Below are positions 10,682-22,372 of a stretch of DNA of 64,000 nucleotides, one piece after another. Below the pieces are notes generated by a model. The model saw nothing but the letters and a program-made list of their open reading frames with translations, was not told where the DNA came from and did not search any database. This DNA comes from Apiotrichum sp. Y4204. Taxonomy: Eukaryota; Basidiomycota; Tremellomycetes; Trichosporonales; Trichosporonaceae. The stretch lies in assembly GCA_025531455.1 (NCBI GenBank), contig JAMYHL010000006.1, positions 1-64,000 of the forward strand, given 5' to 3'. The stretch's first letter is position 1, and each line of letters starts with the position of its first letter. Position numbers and translations under genes: made by a program.

Positions 10682-12385
10682 CTAGCGCCCAGGATCAGGA
10701 CTGCTGCGCTCCTCGTCCCACCACCCGCCGCCGCCGCCCTCGTCATCCGTGAGCTCGTCCCCGCCTCCCATGACGAACCGCCCACCCGGCCCGTCGCCAA
10801 CCATGCGCTCCTCGTGCACCGCCTCTAGGTGCTGTCCCGGGCGCTGCACGGGTGTGCGGTCCTCGGCGTGCTGGAGCAGCGGCGCAGCATCGTCCGGAAG
10901 CGTCGGCATCGTTCGGCGCGGATACACCCACCCGTCCGTGAACGGCGGGACGACGAGGGGGAAAAGTAGCGTGATGCGCGGGTATCCCCCCGGCGCGATA
11001 TTGAAGAAGTTTTCCAGGTTGCGCCGCCGCCCGAGATCAAATGGGTTGAGGTAGATCTGAGGGTTAGAGAAGAGCAGAAAGGGCAACTCACGAGACCCTC
11101 GGATTTGGCGCGCTGTTCGAGAAAGTTGTTGTCGTGCGACTCGATGGACGTCTCCCCGCGCGACACCATGTACAGGTGCCAGACAGCGAGGACGAGGACT
11201 GCGCTGCCGCATGCGACGGCAAGGATCCACGCGAGGGTGAAGACTACTTTCGGGAGGTATGCGTCCCACTGGGCGTTAGCGAAATTGATCACAGATCTGG
11301 AGTCATAGGGGTTGGTGTCTGACGATCCGGAGTAGAGTCTGATTGTGACGATCCCTCTGGACAATCCCGAGAATCATCGCGGTCGTCCCGGTGCTACTCG
11401 CCTGCTGATCTCTAAGATCCGGGGATCCGGGGATCCGGCGATCCGGCGATCCCACACAGGGACGATCCGGCCTCATGGATCCAGCTTCCCAACCTCCCAG
11501 CTCCCAGCTCCCAACTCCCATGTGCCATCCCGCACTTACCGGCTTGTAAAAGTCGAGCGAGCGGACAAAGTGCGGCCAGCCGAGGACGCTAAAGATGCCG
11601 GCGCCGAGCGCAAGCCAGAGCATAAAAAGCACAAAGTGGCGCTGGTTGTGGAGGCCGACACACGCGTTGATCCACGGGCAGTGGTGGTCCATGAGGAGGA
11701 CGCAGCGGTTGCACACGGAGCAGTGGTGCGAGCGGACGGGTTTCGGCGCGTCGCATTTCGCGCACCGCCGCACGCGCTGCGGCTGCTGCAGGGGGAGGGG
11801 GTTGGGGGACGCACGGCGGAAGCCCCACCGTTCCGGCGCGAGAAAGGCGTACAGTCGTCGCTGGGGGACGGGCGAGGTCCACCGCCGCTCGTCCCTCGAT
11901 GGCGTGCCCGGAGGGATGTGCGTCACGAGCCAGTACTGCACGTACATGTTTCCCGGGACGAGGATGTACAGCGGGAGGAGGAAGAGGGTTGTCGTCCATG
12001 AGAGATCGCGCGCGACGACGTCGACTGCGTGTTAGCGGAGCGACAGAGGAAGGAAGCGGGAGGTGTGATCCGCGGTGCGGCAAGACTGTGATGGCCAGCA
12101 GTCTAATGCAAACAAGCAGCGAAACGACCGAATGCGAAGAACCGGGCGGCGTCCTATCCTCACCACCTCAGCCGCCAGAACCACCAGAACCACACGGATG
12201 GCACCGCACCCCGCCCAGCGTCCTCAGCTCTGAGACTTACAGAACGCAAACCCGATCGTGCCGGTCAAAATCCACGCCATGGCGATAAAGACCGGCCCCG
12301 CGGCGCCGGTGATCGCGTCCGCGGCATGCTCGAGGCGCTTGAAGCAGCGGATGACGACGCTCGACGCGCCCCGGATCGCGGGCAT
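10682..12385 (-). CDS. DHHC-type protein S-palmitoyltransferase (Pfa family)
   Basis: Exons 12385-12241, 12024-11540, 11268-11092 and 11056-10682 give 393 residues. Two hydrophobic segments precede the cytosolic DHHC zinc-finger domain RRCAKCDAPKPVRSHHCSVC...MDHHCPWINACVGLHNQRHF. This carries the zinc-binding Cys/His set and the DHHC nucleophile. Two more membrane segments follow (FVLFMLWLALG... and VVFTLAWILAVACGSAVLVLAVW), then a TTxE-like segment (RGETSIESHDNN) and the NPFDLGRRRNLENFF motif. The topology is standard for enzymes that palmitoylate membrane proteins at Golgi, vacuole or plasma membrane. Which yeast Pfa it matches is uncertain; Pfa3-type is my best guess. The second intron (271 nt) is long for this genome and holds a GATCCGGG tandem repeat. 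Confidence 0.9.
11416..11453. repeat. 8-bp tandem repeat in an intron
   Basis: About four and a half copies of GATCCGGG/GATCCGGC lie in the second intron of the palmitoyltransferase gene, followed by CCAGCTCC-type repeats to about 11520. Confidence 0.75.
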
Positions 12386-12839
12386 GGCGGCGAGTGGATG
12401 TGTGATGGGGGAGAGAATGCAAGTTAGTTGGGATGGGTAGTTTCAGAGATTGATGATCGCGTATCGCGGGATTACAGGTCGCGGGGTGGCCGTCGTGGTG
12501 GAGGCTGTGGCCGCAAGGAGCCACACGCGAGAGTACCTTGGCAGCAGTCGGCCAGCGAAATGTGACACGCACAGCGGCACAGCCCGTTGCGGTCACTACA
12601 GTACTATCCGTCTCCCATCCCTCGTTGTCATATCCACTTTTGCATTCCGGCCCGCTCGCATTGCATTGCATCGCACCGCGCCCCGCGCACGACACGGCTC
12701 CACGGCATCGGCACCTCGGCATCGCCAGCGCTAGCAGCCCATTGACGGAGGCTGACGCGCCGACCTCGAACCGCGAACCTGACCACACTTCGGCAACCAG
12801 ATCCCCATTCCATCCCATCCCAATCCCCACTCCGCTCCA
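12386..12839. promoter_or_regulatory. Divergent promoter region between palmitoyltransferase and RUD3
   Basis: The 454 bp separate two outward-facing start codons and must hold both promoters. A CATCCCATCCCAATCCCC-type CT-rich leader directly precedes the RUD3 start. No TATA box is evident. Confidence 0.5.
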
Positions 12840-14456
12840 ATGGCAAGCGACGCGAACGGCGAGGCGGGGCCCGGGCCGTCCTCGGCGTCCTCGGGCATGC
12901 TGTCGCCGCGCGCCAGCGCGGACATTGCCCGGCCGGCGTCGCGCGGCTCAAACGCCAGCGGGACAGAGAGCGTCGAGGCGGAGCTTGCGCGCGTGCGCGC
13001 CGAAAAGGACCATCTGAGCCACCAGTACCGCACGCTGCTGGGCAAGCTGACTGCGATGCGCAATACGCTCGGCGAGAAGCTCAAGGAGGATGCTGTGCGT
13101 GAAAGCCTAAAAGCGTGAAAGCGTAAAGGCCATGCTGACGGGAACAGGAGGAGCTCGACCGGCGAGAGGGGGTGATTTCGACGTTGACGGGGGAGAATGA
13201 GACGCTGGCTGCGAGTGTTGAGACGCTGCGCGCCGAGCTAGAGAGCGCGAGTGCCGAGAGCAAGGACCTGTCGGCGCAGCTCGCCCAGCTGCGGAGCCAG
13301 AGCGACAATTCGTCGAGTGATGTGCTCTCGCTCACGCGGGAGATGCGCGAGCTGCGCGGCGAGATGGAGCGCCTGCGGGCCGAGCGTGAAGAGTGGGAGG
13401 AGGAGGCGGAGCGCGAGCGCGAGCGCCGCGAGGCGATGGAGGACGAGGTGCGCGGGGCCGAGCGCCGCGAACGCGAAGGGCGGAGTGTGGCCGAACGCGC
13501 TGAGGCGGAACTCGCGGCCGAACGCGAGCGCGCAGCCAACCTCCAAGACGTACTGAGCGAGTTCCAAGAAGGTGAGTGTTATATTGGGATTTAGCTTATC
13601 TCCAGCCAAGGACTCGGAACTGCAGCAGGCGACGGCCGAGCTCGAGGGCCAGCTCAAGCACGCGGCGGCCCAGCTGAGCGAGTACAAGCTGCGCGCGGCG
13701 AATGCGGAAAGTTCGCTCTCGAGTCTCTCGTCGGATGCGACGCGCGTCCGCGCGCTCGAAAAGGAGATACGCGACAAGAACGCGACGATTGCAAAACTGC
13801 GGCATGACGGTGAGTACGATGCGAAAGCCCCGAAAGCCCCCACTGACACGCAGCGGTGGTCACAAACGAGCACCTGACCGAGGCGCTGCGGCGCCTGCGC
13901 AAAAACACGTCGGACAACAATGTCGACCGGTGAGGATAAAGACGTGGGGTTCAAAGCTCATTCCAGACGGCTGGTCACGAATGTGCTGCTCAGTTTCCTG
14001 ACGACGGCGCGGGCAGACTCGAAGCGCTTCGAGATGCTTTCGCTGCTGTCTACGATTCTGTCGTGGGACGACGGCGAGCGCGAGCGTGCAGGCCTGCAGC
14101 GCGGCGCAGGCGGGAAGCGGCCCGCGGCGGCGCGGCGTAAATCTTCAGCGCCACGGACGGCCGAGGAGGACGCGGCGCAGGCGGCGATGAACGAGAGCTT
14201 TTCGAATCTCTTTGTCGAGTTTCTCCTCAAAGAGGCGAGCCAGGGCGAGAGCCGCGAGCACCAGCACCGCGAGGTCGCGAGCCCGACGGCCGGCCCGTTC
14301 TCGCCGACCGGAAGCAGCGGGGGCATGACGCCCCGCTCGTCCAGTGTCACGGGCACACCGCGGGGAGGACGGACCATGAGCAGTGGGAGCCTCGCGAGCG
14401 AAAAGAGCGTGCGCAAGCCCAGTATTGGCCTGCAGGAGGCGATGGGGCGGCCGTAG
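12840..14456 (+). CDS. RUD3: Golgi coiled-coil tether with GRAB/GRIP-like domain
   Basis: Exons 12840-13094, 13148-13571, 13606-13809, 13854-13929 and 13967-14456 join in phase to 482 residues; introns are only 34-53 nt. A Ser/Gly-rich N-terminus (about 1-45) is followed by a long Glu/Arg/Ala-rich coiled coil (about 46-300). Then comes the conserved block NNVDRRLVTNVLLSFL...ADSKRFEMLSLLSTILSWDDGERERAGLQ (about 314-365). In yeast Rud3 and human GMAP-210 this is the GRAB domain, which binds Arf1-GTP at the cis-Golgi. The tail after it is Ser/Gly/Pro-rich and probably disordered. Predicted role: a peripheral cis-Golgi matrix protein tethering ER-Golgi vesicles. Confidence 0.88.
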
Positions 14457-14710
14457 GGAAGGATATGCATCTGCATCTGAAGCCAGGGAGCGTCGGAGAA
14501 GGGCGATGATGGACAAGTGATCACCGAGAATTGACCGTCATGGGGGACTAGTGGGATAAAGAAGCTAGGAAGCATTTGGAGCCATTGTTTACCCGTGCTG
14601 ACATCCATGGGCTTCTCCACGCGGTCCACTGCTGCAACGCACTGCATCCGTCTTATAGTAACTATACCCCATGCTACTCTACAACACTACCATGCCATAC
14701 CCATGCACAT

Positions 14711-17016
14711 CTACTGTGCGCTTTCGCGCTGGCGGTGGGCCTTGATGCTGCGCAACTCCTCGAGACGCGCCTTGAGCCGCGGCACCTCGAGGAGGCGATG
14801 TTCAAGCTCCTGCTTCTCCTCCTGGAGCGCGAGGCGGCGCTCGGCGTCCAGCTCGGTGAAGACGTACCCGCCCATGCCGTCGTATTGCAGTACCATGCTG
14901 TGGTACTTCCACAGCGACGGGCGGTGCGATACGGTCATCAGGGTGATGCCCAGATCTGGAGTGTCAGTAGGCTTCAGCCCTTCAGTACTTACCAGTTGCA
15001 CGCTCGTAAAAGACCTTTTCAATCTCGAGCGTGACGGCGCTCGTCGACTCGTCGAGAATGGCATACTTTGGCTTGTGGTAGAAGAGCCGCGCCATGGCGA
15101 TACGCTGCTTGTCTCCGCCAGAAAGCGCGTCACGCCACTCGCGAACCGTTTCCCACCCGCCCTCGCGCTCGACAATGTGGTCCATGTCGACAATCTTGAG
15201 CATGGAGAGCAGGTCGGAATCCGTCACGTGCTTGGCGAGCATGTCGGCGTGCGAGTCGGGGTAGATGACCTGGTCGCGCAGCGTGCCGCGGCAGAGGTAC
15301 GGGCGCTGCGGGATGTATGTAAACTCGCTCTCGCGTGGCTTGTACACTGTCCCGCCGTAGACGGGCCAGAGACCGCCGAGGATGCGGAAGAGGGACGACT
15401 TGCCGCATCCGTTCGGGCCGACAACGAGGAGATGCTTTCCCGGCTCGACATTGAAGCTCATCGACTTGATGAGCACGTCGCCGTTGGGCGATATGAGCGG
15501 GACCTGGTCAAAGCGAATCTCGTCCGACTCGACAATCTTGCCGCGACCCTTGAGCAGACGCGCGTTCTCTTCAGTGCTTGCGCTCGAGACGAGCTTTTTG
15601 TGGTACACGCCGTTCTTGACGTCGTCCATTGCGTTGAGCAGGTCGGCCACGCGGGACGTGTACCCTGCCAGCTCGGACAGCTCCTTGTAGCTGTACATGA
15701 CGCGTCCAAACGCGTCCGACGAGGAGACGAGGAGTCGGCGGTTGGTGACAAAGCCTGCCGTCAGAGAGGTATACAAACGTTTACTCACCCTCTGTGCGGC
15801 TTCCGAGGTCGCCGGATCCAACACCAAGGCGATCACCGAGGAAGACCGGGATGGCACACACAATGAGGCCAAAGCTACCCCACGCCCACTTGATGATACC
15901 CTCCTCGGCCATGCCGTGCCACACGCGGGTGCCAAGCACGCGGTTAATGTGCTTTACGAGGGCAAAGTATCCGCGCTCAATGACATTCTTCTCATACTCT
16001 TCGCCGTGGTAGAATGCAATCTCCTCGGCATTCTCCAGCAGGCGCGAGTGGGTAAAGCGCAACTCGCCCTCGAGCGTCGCTTCGTGAGCGGCATACTCGC
16101 CAAACGGAGGCGTAACCGCCTTGAGCACGCGCGCGGAGGCTTGAACAAGGACAGTCAGGAGGATAAGACCCTCGGCGCCGACGTTACGCGACAGCTGGTA
16201 GTTGTAGAGAATGACGTCGAGGACCGGCTTGGCGAGCGAAGAGTAGATTTCCGCCAGCTTGGTGCTAAACTGCTGCACGTCGACGGTAATGTACTGGTCG
16301 GCATTCTTGATGCGGTCATCAAGGTTTGCGAGCTTGTAGTAGAGCTTGATATCCTCGCCGTCCTCGCCCGCCGTCGTGAGATACTCTGTAAGAATGTGTT
16401 TCGAGAGTCTGCGTCAGAAGCACCCACGGCATCACACCCACCTGGAGCGGTAGCACAGTGCGAGCTCGTTCTGGAGATACACAATCATCGAGTTTGTGAA
16501 CGTGGCCGGGATGGCAATGGCGCAGAAGCGCGCAATGTTGATGAGGAACTGGCGCCACTGTCCCGTGACCATGGACGAGACGATCCTGGCATCAGATCAA
16601 CAATTTCACCTCTCCACGTACCGTCCATCGAGGTCCGCAACGTATAGAGAGAGGGCGGTGCGCGCGATGAGGAAGCAGGTATGGAGGGCGAGCATGCCGC
16701 TCTCGCGCGAGCGCACGCCGGGAATGACGATACGGAGGAGGCGCTTGAGGTTCTGCTGGAAGACCGGATCAGACACACTCGCCTTGGAGCCCTTGCGCGC
16801 ATGCCGCCGCCGGCGCTTGCTGCTGCCAATCTCGGACCCGGGCTTGTTGTTTTGCCCCAGGAGATTGCCCGCCGCAGCATAGATGCAGTACACGACAAAG
16901 CTGGCCGTCAGACCACGCTGGATACCCGCCCGGTGCCGCATGTATGTTTCTAGTGCGCCGCGCAGGCGCGCGCGGACCTGGAGCTGGCCCGCAGGACGGG
17001 ACAGCACCGTCGACAT
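14711..17016 (-). CDS. Peroxisomal fatty-acyl-CoA ABC half-transporter (ABCD/Pxa type)
   Basis: Exons 17016-16622, 16585-16442, 16408-15789, 15754-14993 and 14955-14711 give 721 residues. The N-terminal half is the ABCD transmembrane domain, with the family EAA-like motif [11 protein letters not shown] at about residue 300. The C-terminal half is the ATPase: Walker [10 protein letters not shown] (about 498), ABC signature LSGGDKQR (about 596), Walker B YAILDEST (about 616) and the H-loop in [11 protein letters not shown] basic KRRRRHARK patch near residue 70 lies in the region that aids peroxisomal targeting in this family. ABCD proteins dimerise and import long-chain acyl-CoA into peroxisomes for beta-oxidation. 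I cannot tell from sequence alone whether it is the Pxa1 or Pxa2 partner. Confidence 0.92.
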
Positions 17017-17530
17017 TGTGATGAAAGTGGTTGGTGGTGGAGAGAGAATGAGAGATGAGGAAGGGCTCCGCACAGAAGGTGGTTGTCTTTGCGTGGGTCG
17101 ACAGGCAAAAGGTCGATGGCAACGGGCTGCATGCGGCTCTGACGATCATCTCCGCATCTACTTGCGCGTCATTGCCGGCCATGTGCCACCCGATTTTCAA
17201 CCATGGACGCGCCGTGGAGTCCCAATATGCATCTGCGCCATGCATTCCAGCGAGCCACAACGACATCCACGACTCCTTAGCGCGATGCTTAATCCATCAC
17301 CACGATCTAGTCCTTCGGGTCTACTGTATCACTGCATATGCTTTTGGTTGTACAAACCCCATCTCAACCGGTACTTGTACAAAGTACAGGAACTGGGTGC
17401 GAGCGGTGTTCCACCGCGCGAGTCAGCCGCATTTTGGCGCGCCGCACATCCGAGAGCGCCGTCTCGGCAGCCGCCAATAGCTACCTCCCTCTCACAGCCT
17501 GCTCCGACTCACGCCCGCCCGCTCATCATC
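17017..17530. other. Intergenic region between ABCD transporter 5' end and thiolase 3' end
   Basis: This is the promoter side of the transporter (GA-rich on the plus strand, 17020-17060) and the 3' flank of the thiolase gene. No coding signal is seen. Confidence 0.45.
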
Positions 17531-19249
17531 CTAGAGGCGCTCGAGGACGAGGGCCGAGGCGGCACCACCACCGTTGCAGATGGCGGCAACACCCTTCTGT
17601 CCGGGCTTGAGGGCGTGGACGAGGGTGACGACAATACGGGTACCCGAGCAGCCGATGGGGTGGCCGAGGGCAACGGCACCACCACGGGTGTTGACGATCG
17701 AGCGGTCGAGGCCGAGAACCTTCTCAGCGGCGACGGCGACGACCGAGAAGGCCTCGTTGAACTCCCAGAGGGCAATGTCCTCCTTCTTGACGCCGGCGGC
17801 CTCAAGAGCCTTGGGGACGGCAAGAGTGGGGGCGGTGGGGAAGTCAATGGGGGCGGCGGCAGCGTCGGCGTAGCCGAGGATGCGGGCAATGGGCTTGAGG
17901 CCCTGCTTCTCGACAACGTCGCCCGAAGCAAGGACAACGGCGGCGGCACCGTCGTTGAGGGTCGAGGCGTTGGCGGCGGTGACCGATCCAGAGCCGTCAC
18001 GGACGAAGACGGGCTTGATGCCACGGAACTTGTCCTTGAGGAGCTTCTTGTAGTCCTCGTCCTCGGAAACAACAACCTCACCCTTGCGGGTCTTGATGGT
18101 GACGGGGGCAATCTCCTCCTTGAAGAGGCCCTTGGCCCAAGCCTCCTCGGCACGCTCGTACGACGAGAGGCAGTGGTCGTCCTGCTGCTCACGGGTGATG
18201 CCGAGCTCCTTGGCGGTGTGCTCGGCGCAGTTGCCCATGGGGAACTTGTTGTAGACGTCAAAGAGACCGTCAACAACGAGCGAGTCCTTGACCTCGTAGT
18301 GGCCAAAGACGGGGAGCTTGCGCTCAGTAAGGAAGCTGGTGTAAGTGGATAAGCCGGGGGAGCGGGGAAGCCGGGAGAACCAAGCGGTTTGATGTCAAGT
18401 GGGACCGCGGTGATGACAGGTGGGACCGCGGGGAGGACAAGTGGGACCCAGCGATTGATGACAAAGTTGGATCCCACAGACAGCAGTGACCGGGTCTCCA
18501 GGCTAGAATCTACTCACGGAGCGTTGGACATGGACTCCATGCCGCCGGCAACCATGACCTCACGCTGGCCGAGCTGGATAGCCTGCGACGCCATCATGAT
18601 GGTCTTGAGGCCGGAAGCGCAGACCTTGTTGATGGTGGTGGCGTCAGCCGAGAGGGGGAGGCTGGGGTCAGTACATCCTTGGGAAGAAGGCTTCAGGAGC
18701 TGGAGACGCTTCGGACTGCCCAGAGGCCGACGTCCCTCCACCTCACTTACCCAGCACCAATGCCGACCTGGCGGGCGGGGCTCTGGCCAACACCGGCCTG
18801 GACGACGTTGCCCATGTAGATCTCCTCGACCTGCTCGGCCTTGACGCCCGACTTGGCAAGCGAGTCCTTGACGGCGACGACACCGAGGGCCGGGGCGTCG
18901 AGGGACGCGAGCGAGCCGTCCTTGGCGCCGATGGGCGTGCGCGAGGCGCTGAGGATGAAGACGGGCTTGGTGGACTGCGGGGTGAGCATCGGGAGGGAGC
19001 GGGGGATGAGAATGGAGACGAGAGAACAGCTCTGAGAGAAGAATGGATACGATAAATCGCCTGAACAATGAGGATAGACACGATGACTCAGCCGTACCCG
19101 TGACTTTCTCCTTCGGCTCTCGCTTAACGCCGCATGCACGCGTTGCGACGCGTAGCCACCTCCTTGCTCGCTATTAATTCTGTACTACTCACCATGCTGC
19201 GCGACTGGCGGGCAATGTTGGAGACGGAGCGGATGGAGCGGTTGAACAT
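17531..19249 (-). CDS. ERG10: Acetyl-CoA C-acetyltransferase (acetoacetyl-CoA thiolase), mitochondrial form
   Basis: Exons 19249-19193, 18974-18751, 18661-18518 and 18335-17531 join in phase to 409 residues. Exon 1 encodes [19 protein letters not shown], an Arg/Ser-rich amphipathic presequence typical of mitochondrial import. The core is a complete thiolase: nucleophile C108 in [14 protein letters not shown]367 in [10 protein letters not shown], and C395 in AICNGGG. The reaction condenses two acetyl-CoA to acetoacetyl-CoA or the reverse, feeding sterol or ketone-body/isoleucine metabolism depending on compartment. The 218-nt first intron ends in a CT-rich leader and an in-frame ATG ([11 protein letters not shown]) just before the acceptor, so a cytosolic isoform is plausible. 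Whether it is the orthologue of ERG10 or of the mitochondrial ACAT1 branch is open. Confidence 0.93.
18397..18450. repeat. 21-bp tandem repeat in thiolase intron 3
   Basis: Two full copies and a partial third of a 21-bp unit starting AAGTGGGACCGCGG lie in the intron between 18518 and 18335. Confidence 0.75.
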
Positions 19250-20052
19250 TGGGAAAAGGAGATTCAAGGGGAATGTAGCAGTTCACTCAGAGCACAGTGG
19301 GGGACGGCGTGGAGGGCGCGTTTGTCGTACGATTTGGTGGGGAGAGGCGGCGTGTCAGGGAAACCTGGACTTGAGCGGTGGGATTTTTGCTTTTCCGAGA
19401 CGGAGGCGAGGCCGGCACGAATGGTCTGAGAAGAGGATGAGATGGGGAGAGACGAGGTGAGAGTCGTGAGCTCGGGGGAGATATAGAGACTTTGAGGTGT
19501 CCAGGGAGAGTCCCGGGGCAGACGTCTCTGTGGGTGCTCTGCTTCTGGTTGTTGCTGTTTCTGTGCCGAGGCCCGAAGCACCCCACATTCTTTGCGGCTC
19601 TTGCCCCGCTGGGCCCACTCCGCTTCTCTGCAGGTGCACAGGTGCTCCAGTCTGCGGCACGGAGCACACATCCTCTCCCCTCATAACACCGTCTAAGCCC
19701 CGATGGCCATGATGGGCCAGTAGCAGGACAATGATGGTGACGCCGTGATGCTTGATCCGTGTGCCCCGCGTACACGCGCGGCTAGGTCGCCCGCCTCGCC
19801 TATTTGCACAAGTGCTTGGGCATCTGGGCCTCCCAGCAACTCCCTTTTTTTTTCTGTTCGGTGCGAAAAGAGCCGAAGGAGCCTCCACCGGCATGTCCCA
19901 ACCGAAGCATATCAGTACACCCGGCGGATGCAACTTGGAGACTACTCTAATCTGTAATCCTAGTGTAATATGCATCGAGCGGTGGGGGGTATAAAGTACA
20001 GCAATGGGCACAGGATAAAGCATGAACGCACGCCAGATAGAGCCTACAAGGC
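19250..20052. other. Intergenic region, promoter side of the thiolase gene
   Basis: The minus-strand-CT-rich segment 19250-19480 is a likely thiolase promoter and leader. The remainder to the GGC1 3' end shows no coding signal; a T-run occurs near 19846. Confidence 0.45.
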
Positions 20053-21354
20053 TTAGACGTACTTGCCGAAGAAGGGGATGAGCGACTGGGCAAGCGTGTA
20101 CGAGAAGACGAGCTTGGGGCCAACGACGAGGATCTGCGGGTTAGCAACTGTGCATTCAGGATCGAGTGTGGGGATGCGGGGCAACTCTTGATTGCACACC
20201 GCTTCGCCCAGCCAAAAAGTCTAGAGCAAGACATGGCTGTAGCGATAAACGCCGCGCACGAGGGAGGCCTTATCAGGCTTTCAGATAGGAAAAAGAGCAA
20301 GTCATATCCATCCAACCCGGATAGGATGTTCTTGTCCATTCCTCTGCACGTCTGTGCTTTGTCTGTGCTCCGTCCACTCACCTTGGGAGTAAGACCCTTG
20401 AAGAACGAGCCGAGACCCTCGGTGCGAACCATCTCGCGGATGACGGCGACACCCGAGACGTTGGTGTTAAAGTTGGCGTTCTGGATACGGGTCTTGACGA
20501 CGTCGAGGGGAGCGGCAACGGTGATGGACGCGACGGCACCGGCAATTGAGGCGACAAAGTCTGGGGTGAGATATTACTCCAGCATTCGCACCTACTCTGC
20601 ATCCAGGTGGCCTTGGAGTAGTCCTCGAGGCGGAAGAGGTACTCCTTGGTGACAGCCGAACCACCGAAGAGCTGCCATCAGATCACATCTTGCTGTTCGT
20701 ACTCACAGCAAACGAGCCGGGAGCGTTACGGGCCATGGTCCAGCCCCAGCCGCGGTAGAGCGACGCGATACCCTCCTCGGTGATAAGCTTGACGAGACCA
20801 CGACCCTTGATAGAGTCCGGGTTGGTCTGCATCTTGATCTTGAGGACATCGAGGGGGAGGAGGACAACCTCACCAATACCAGTGAGCCTGAATGTCAGAA
20901 GTGCACACACTCCATCACGCACGATCCGGCAGTGGCGTGCATGAGCATACCACCAGTCTTCTTGCCAAAGGTGCTGCGGAACCAGTCGCCGCCGTTCGAG
21001 TCAATCAGGTCACGGAAGTAGGGCTGTCCGCCAAACTTGTAGACACGCTGGGCGATCTTGTAACCCGCAGCGTAGCCAAGACCGGGGAAGAGGGAGAGGA
21101 ACTTGCGGCCAAAGCTGGCGTCCGCGGCGCTCTTGAAGATGATCTGGTTGAGGGTGCCCGCCGAGACCTTGCCGCGGTTGGACATGAGGCGCTTGGCGAC
21201 GGTGTCGACCGGGTGGAAGACCATGAGCTCGGCGATACCTGGTGTGAGATGGGCGCCGATCGCGATCGTCACCTCATCGCCACTCACCCGAAGTACCAGA
21301 GCCGAGAATACGGGCGGTGCCGCTCTCACGCTTAAAGTCGCCAGAGGGAGACAT
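20053..21354 (-). CDS. GGC1: Mitochondrial GTP/GDP carrier
   Basis: Six exons (21354-21288, 21238-20923, 20887-20707, 20671-20596, 20560-20382, 20133-20053) join in phase to 299 residues, the normal size for the SLC25 family. The three carrier repeats show the signature P-x-[DE]-x-x-[KR]: HPVDTVAK, LPLDVLKIK and APLDVVKTR. Stretches such as FPGLGYAAGYK, GEVVLLPLDVLKIK, YRGWGWTMARNAPGSFALFGG and TPKILVVGPKLVFSYTLAQSLIP match the GGC1 subfamily rather than other carriers. The product exchanges cytosolic GTP for matrix GDP across the inner membrane, supporting mitochondrial transcription and translation, and affects iron homeostasis in yeast. Exon 4 is a short 76-nt exon ending at an unusual GTAGGT donor; only this donor keeps the frame and the conserved WMQNF. 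Confidence 0.95.
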
Positions 21355-22372
21355 TATGGATGTGTGTTGAAAGGGGAAAATGTGCCGTGCTGTCCGTTCC
21401 TGCTAGACCACCGATGCGATACGCGCCGAAGCTCTAGGATTTTAATAAGTATGCAAGAAAAAGCGGGCTGGGTGCCGTTTCCTTTGCTTATACTGTTTTC
21501 TGTCTAGGTATTTTTTCGGGATGCAAAAAAAAAGAGAAGAGATGATGATAGGGGCCCAGGGGCGTGAGATAGCGAGCAGCAGCCACTGGTTGGTGGGCGG
21601 ACGGCACAGGGCAGCGCGCGCGGAGAGGGCACGGCAGGCGCGGTGGGAGACGCGGGCGAGCTGCACGCCCAGGATTCCTGGCTCCTTCACGGGTAGAGTC
21701 GCACCCCGGCAACAGCTCCTTTCCGCCCTGGACCGGACTTTTCCCAGCCAGCCAAAGGGGGTCTGCGCCCCTAATAATGTGCTCTGTATTGTCCGAACGC
21801 ATGATGCTCTCAACATCGCTGCATGCATGGAGGTGAACGCATTGTGCATTGCTTTGCGTTCGTGACATGGTCTCGTCCTGCTGTTGTCGCTGTTTCCTCA
21901 TCTGTTGCGGATGGTGTTCCAGATCTCGGCTTCGCTTGAGTCACACAGATAGCAGATAGGCCATGAGCCACTAAGAATGAAGATCATTGATTGGCGTGAT
22001 CTGCATGAAAATCGCGTGGCATTTTACTCCGCGCACGTTGTATACACATGCCCTCTCTCTTCTCCGGGCGGACGCCACTGTCGGGATTTTCCGGCGTAAC
22101 TGCCCCCGCCTGGACGGCCGTCTTCGGCCTGGGCGGGGGTTGTCCGATGGCCGCTCCAGGACGACCCGCGGGGGCAAATCTGAACTTGGGGGTGGGCCTT
22201 TTGCTTGGCTGGTTCCATTGGCTGGCAGAGCTGGCTGGCAGCAACTCCGAGGCCTCCCTTTGCGAGCCGACCCACCCACTCCCCAGCACCTCGCTCGCTG
22301 GCGCTCGCTGCTCGTCGACATCAACTCCCTCCTCACCACTCTCGCCAACGAACACTACCACCACCTGCAAAA
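21355..22372. promoter_or_regulatory. Divergent region between GGC1 and ATP17
   Basis: About 1 kb separates the start codons of two inner-membrane mitochondrial genes. The GGC1 side has an A-run near 21525. The ATP17 side has a CT-rich leader (22260-22372). No further gene is seen. Confidence 0.5.
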
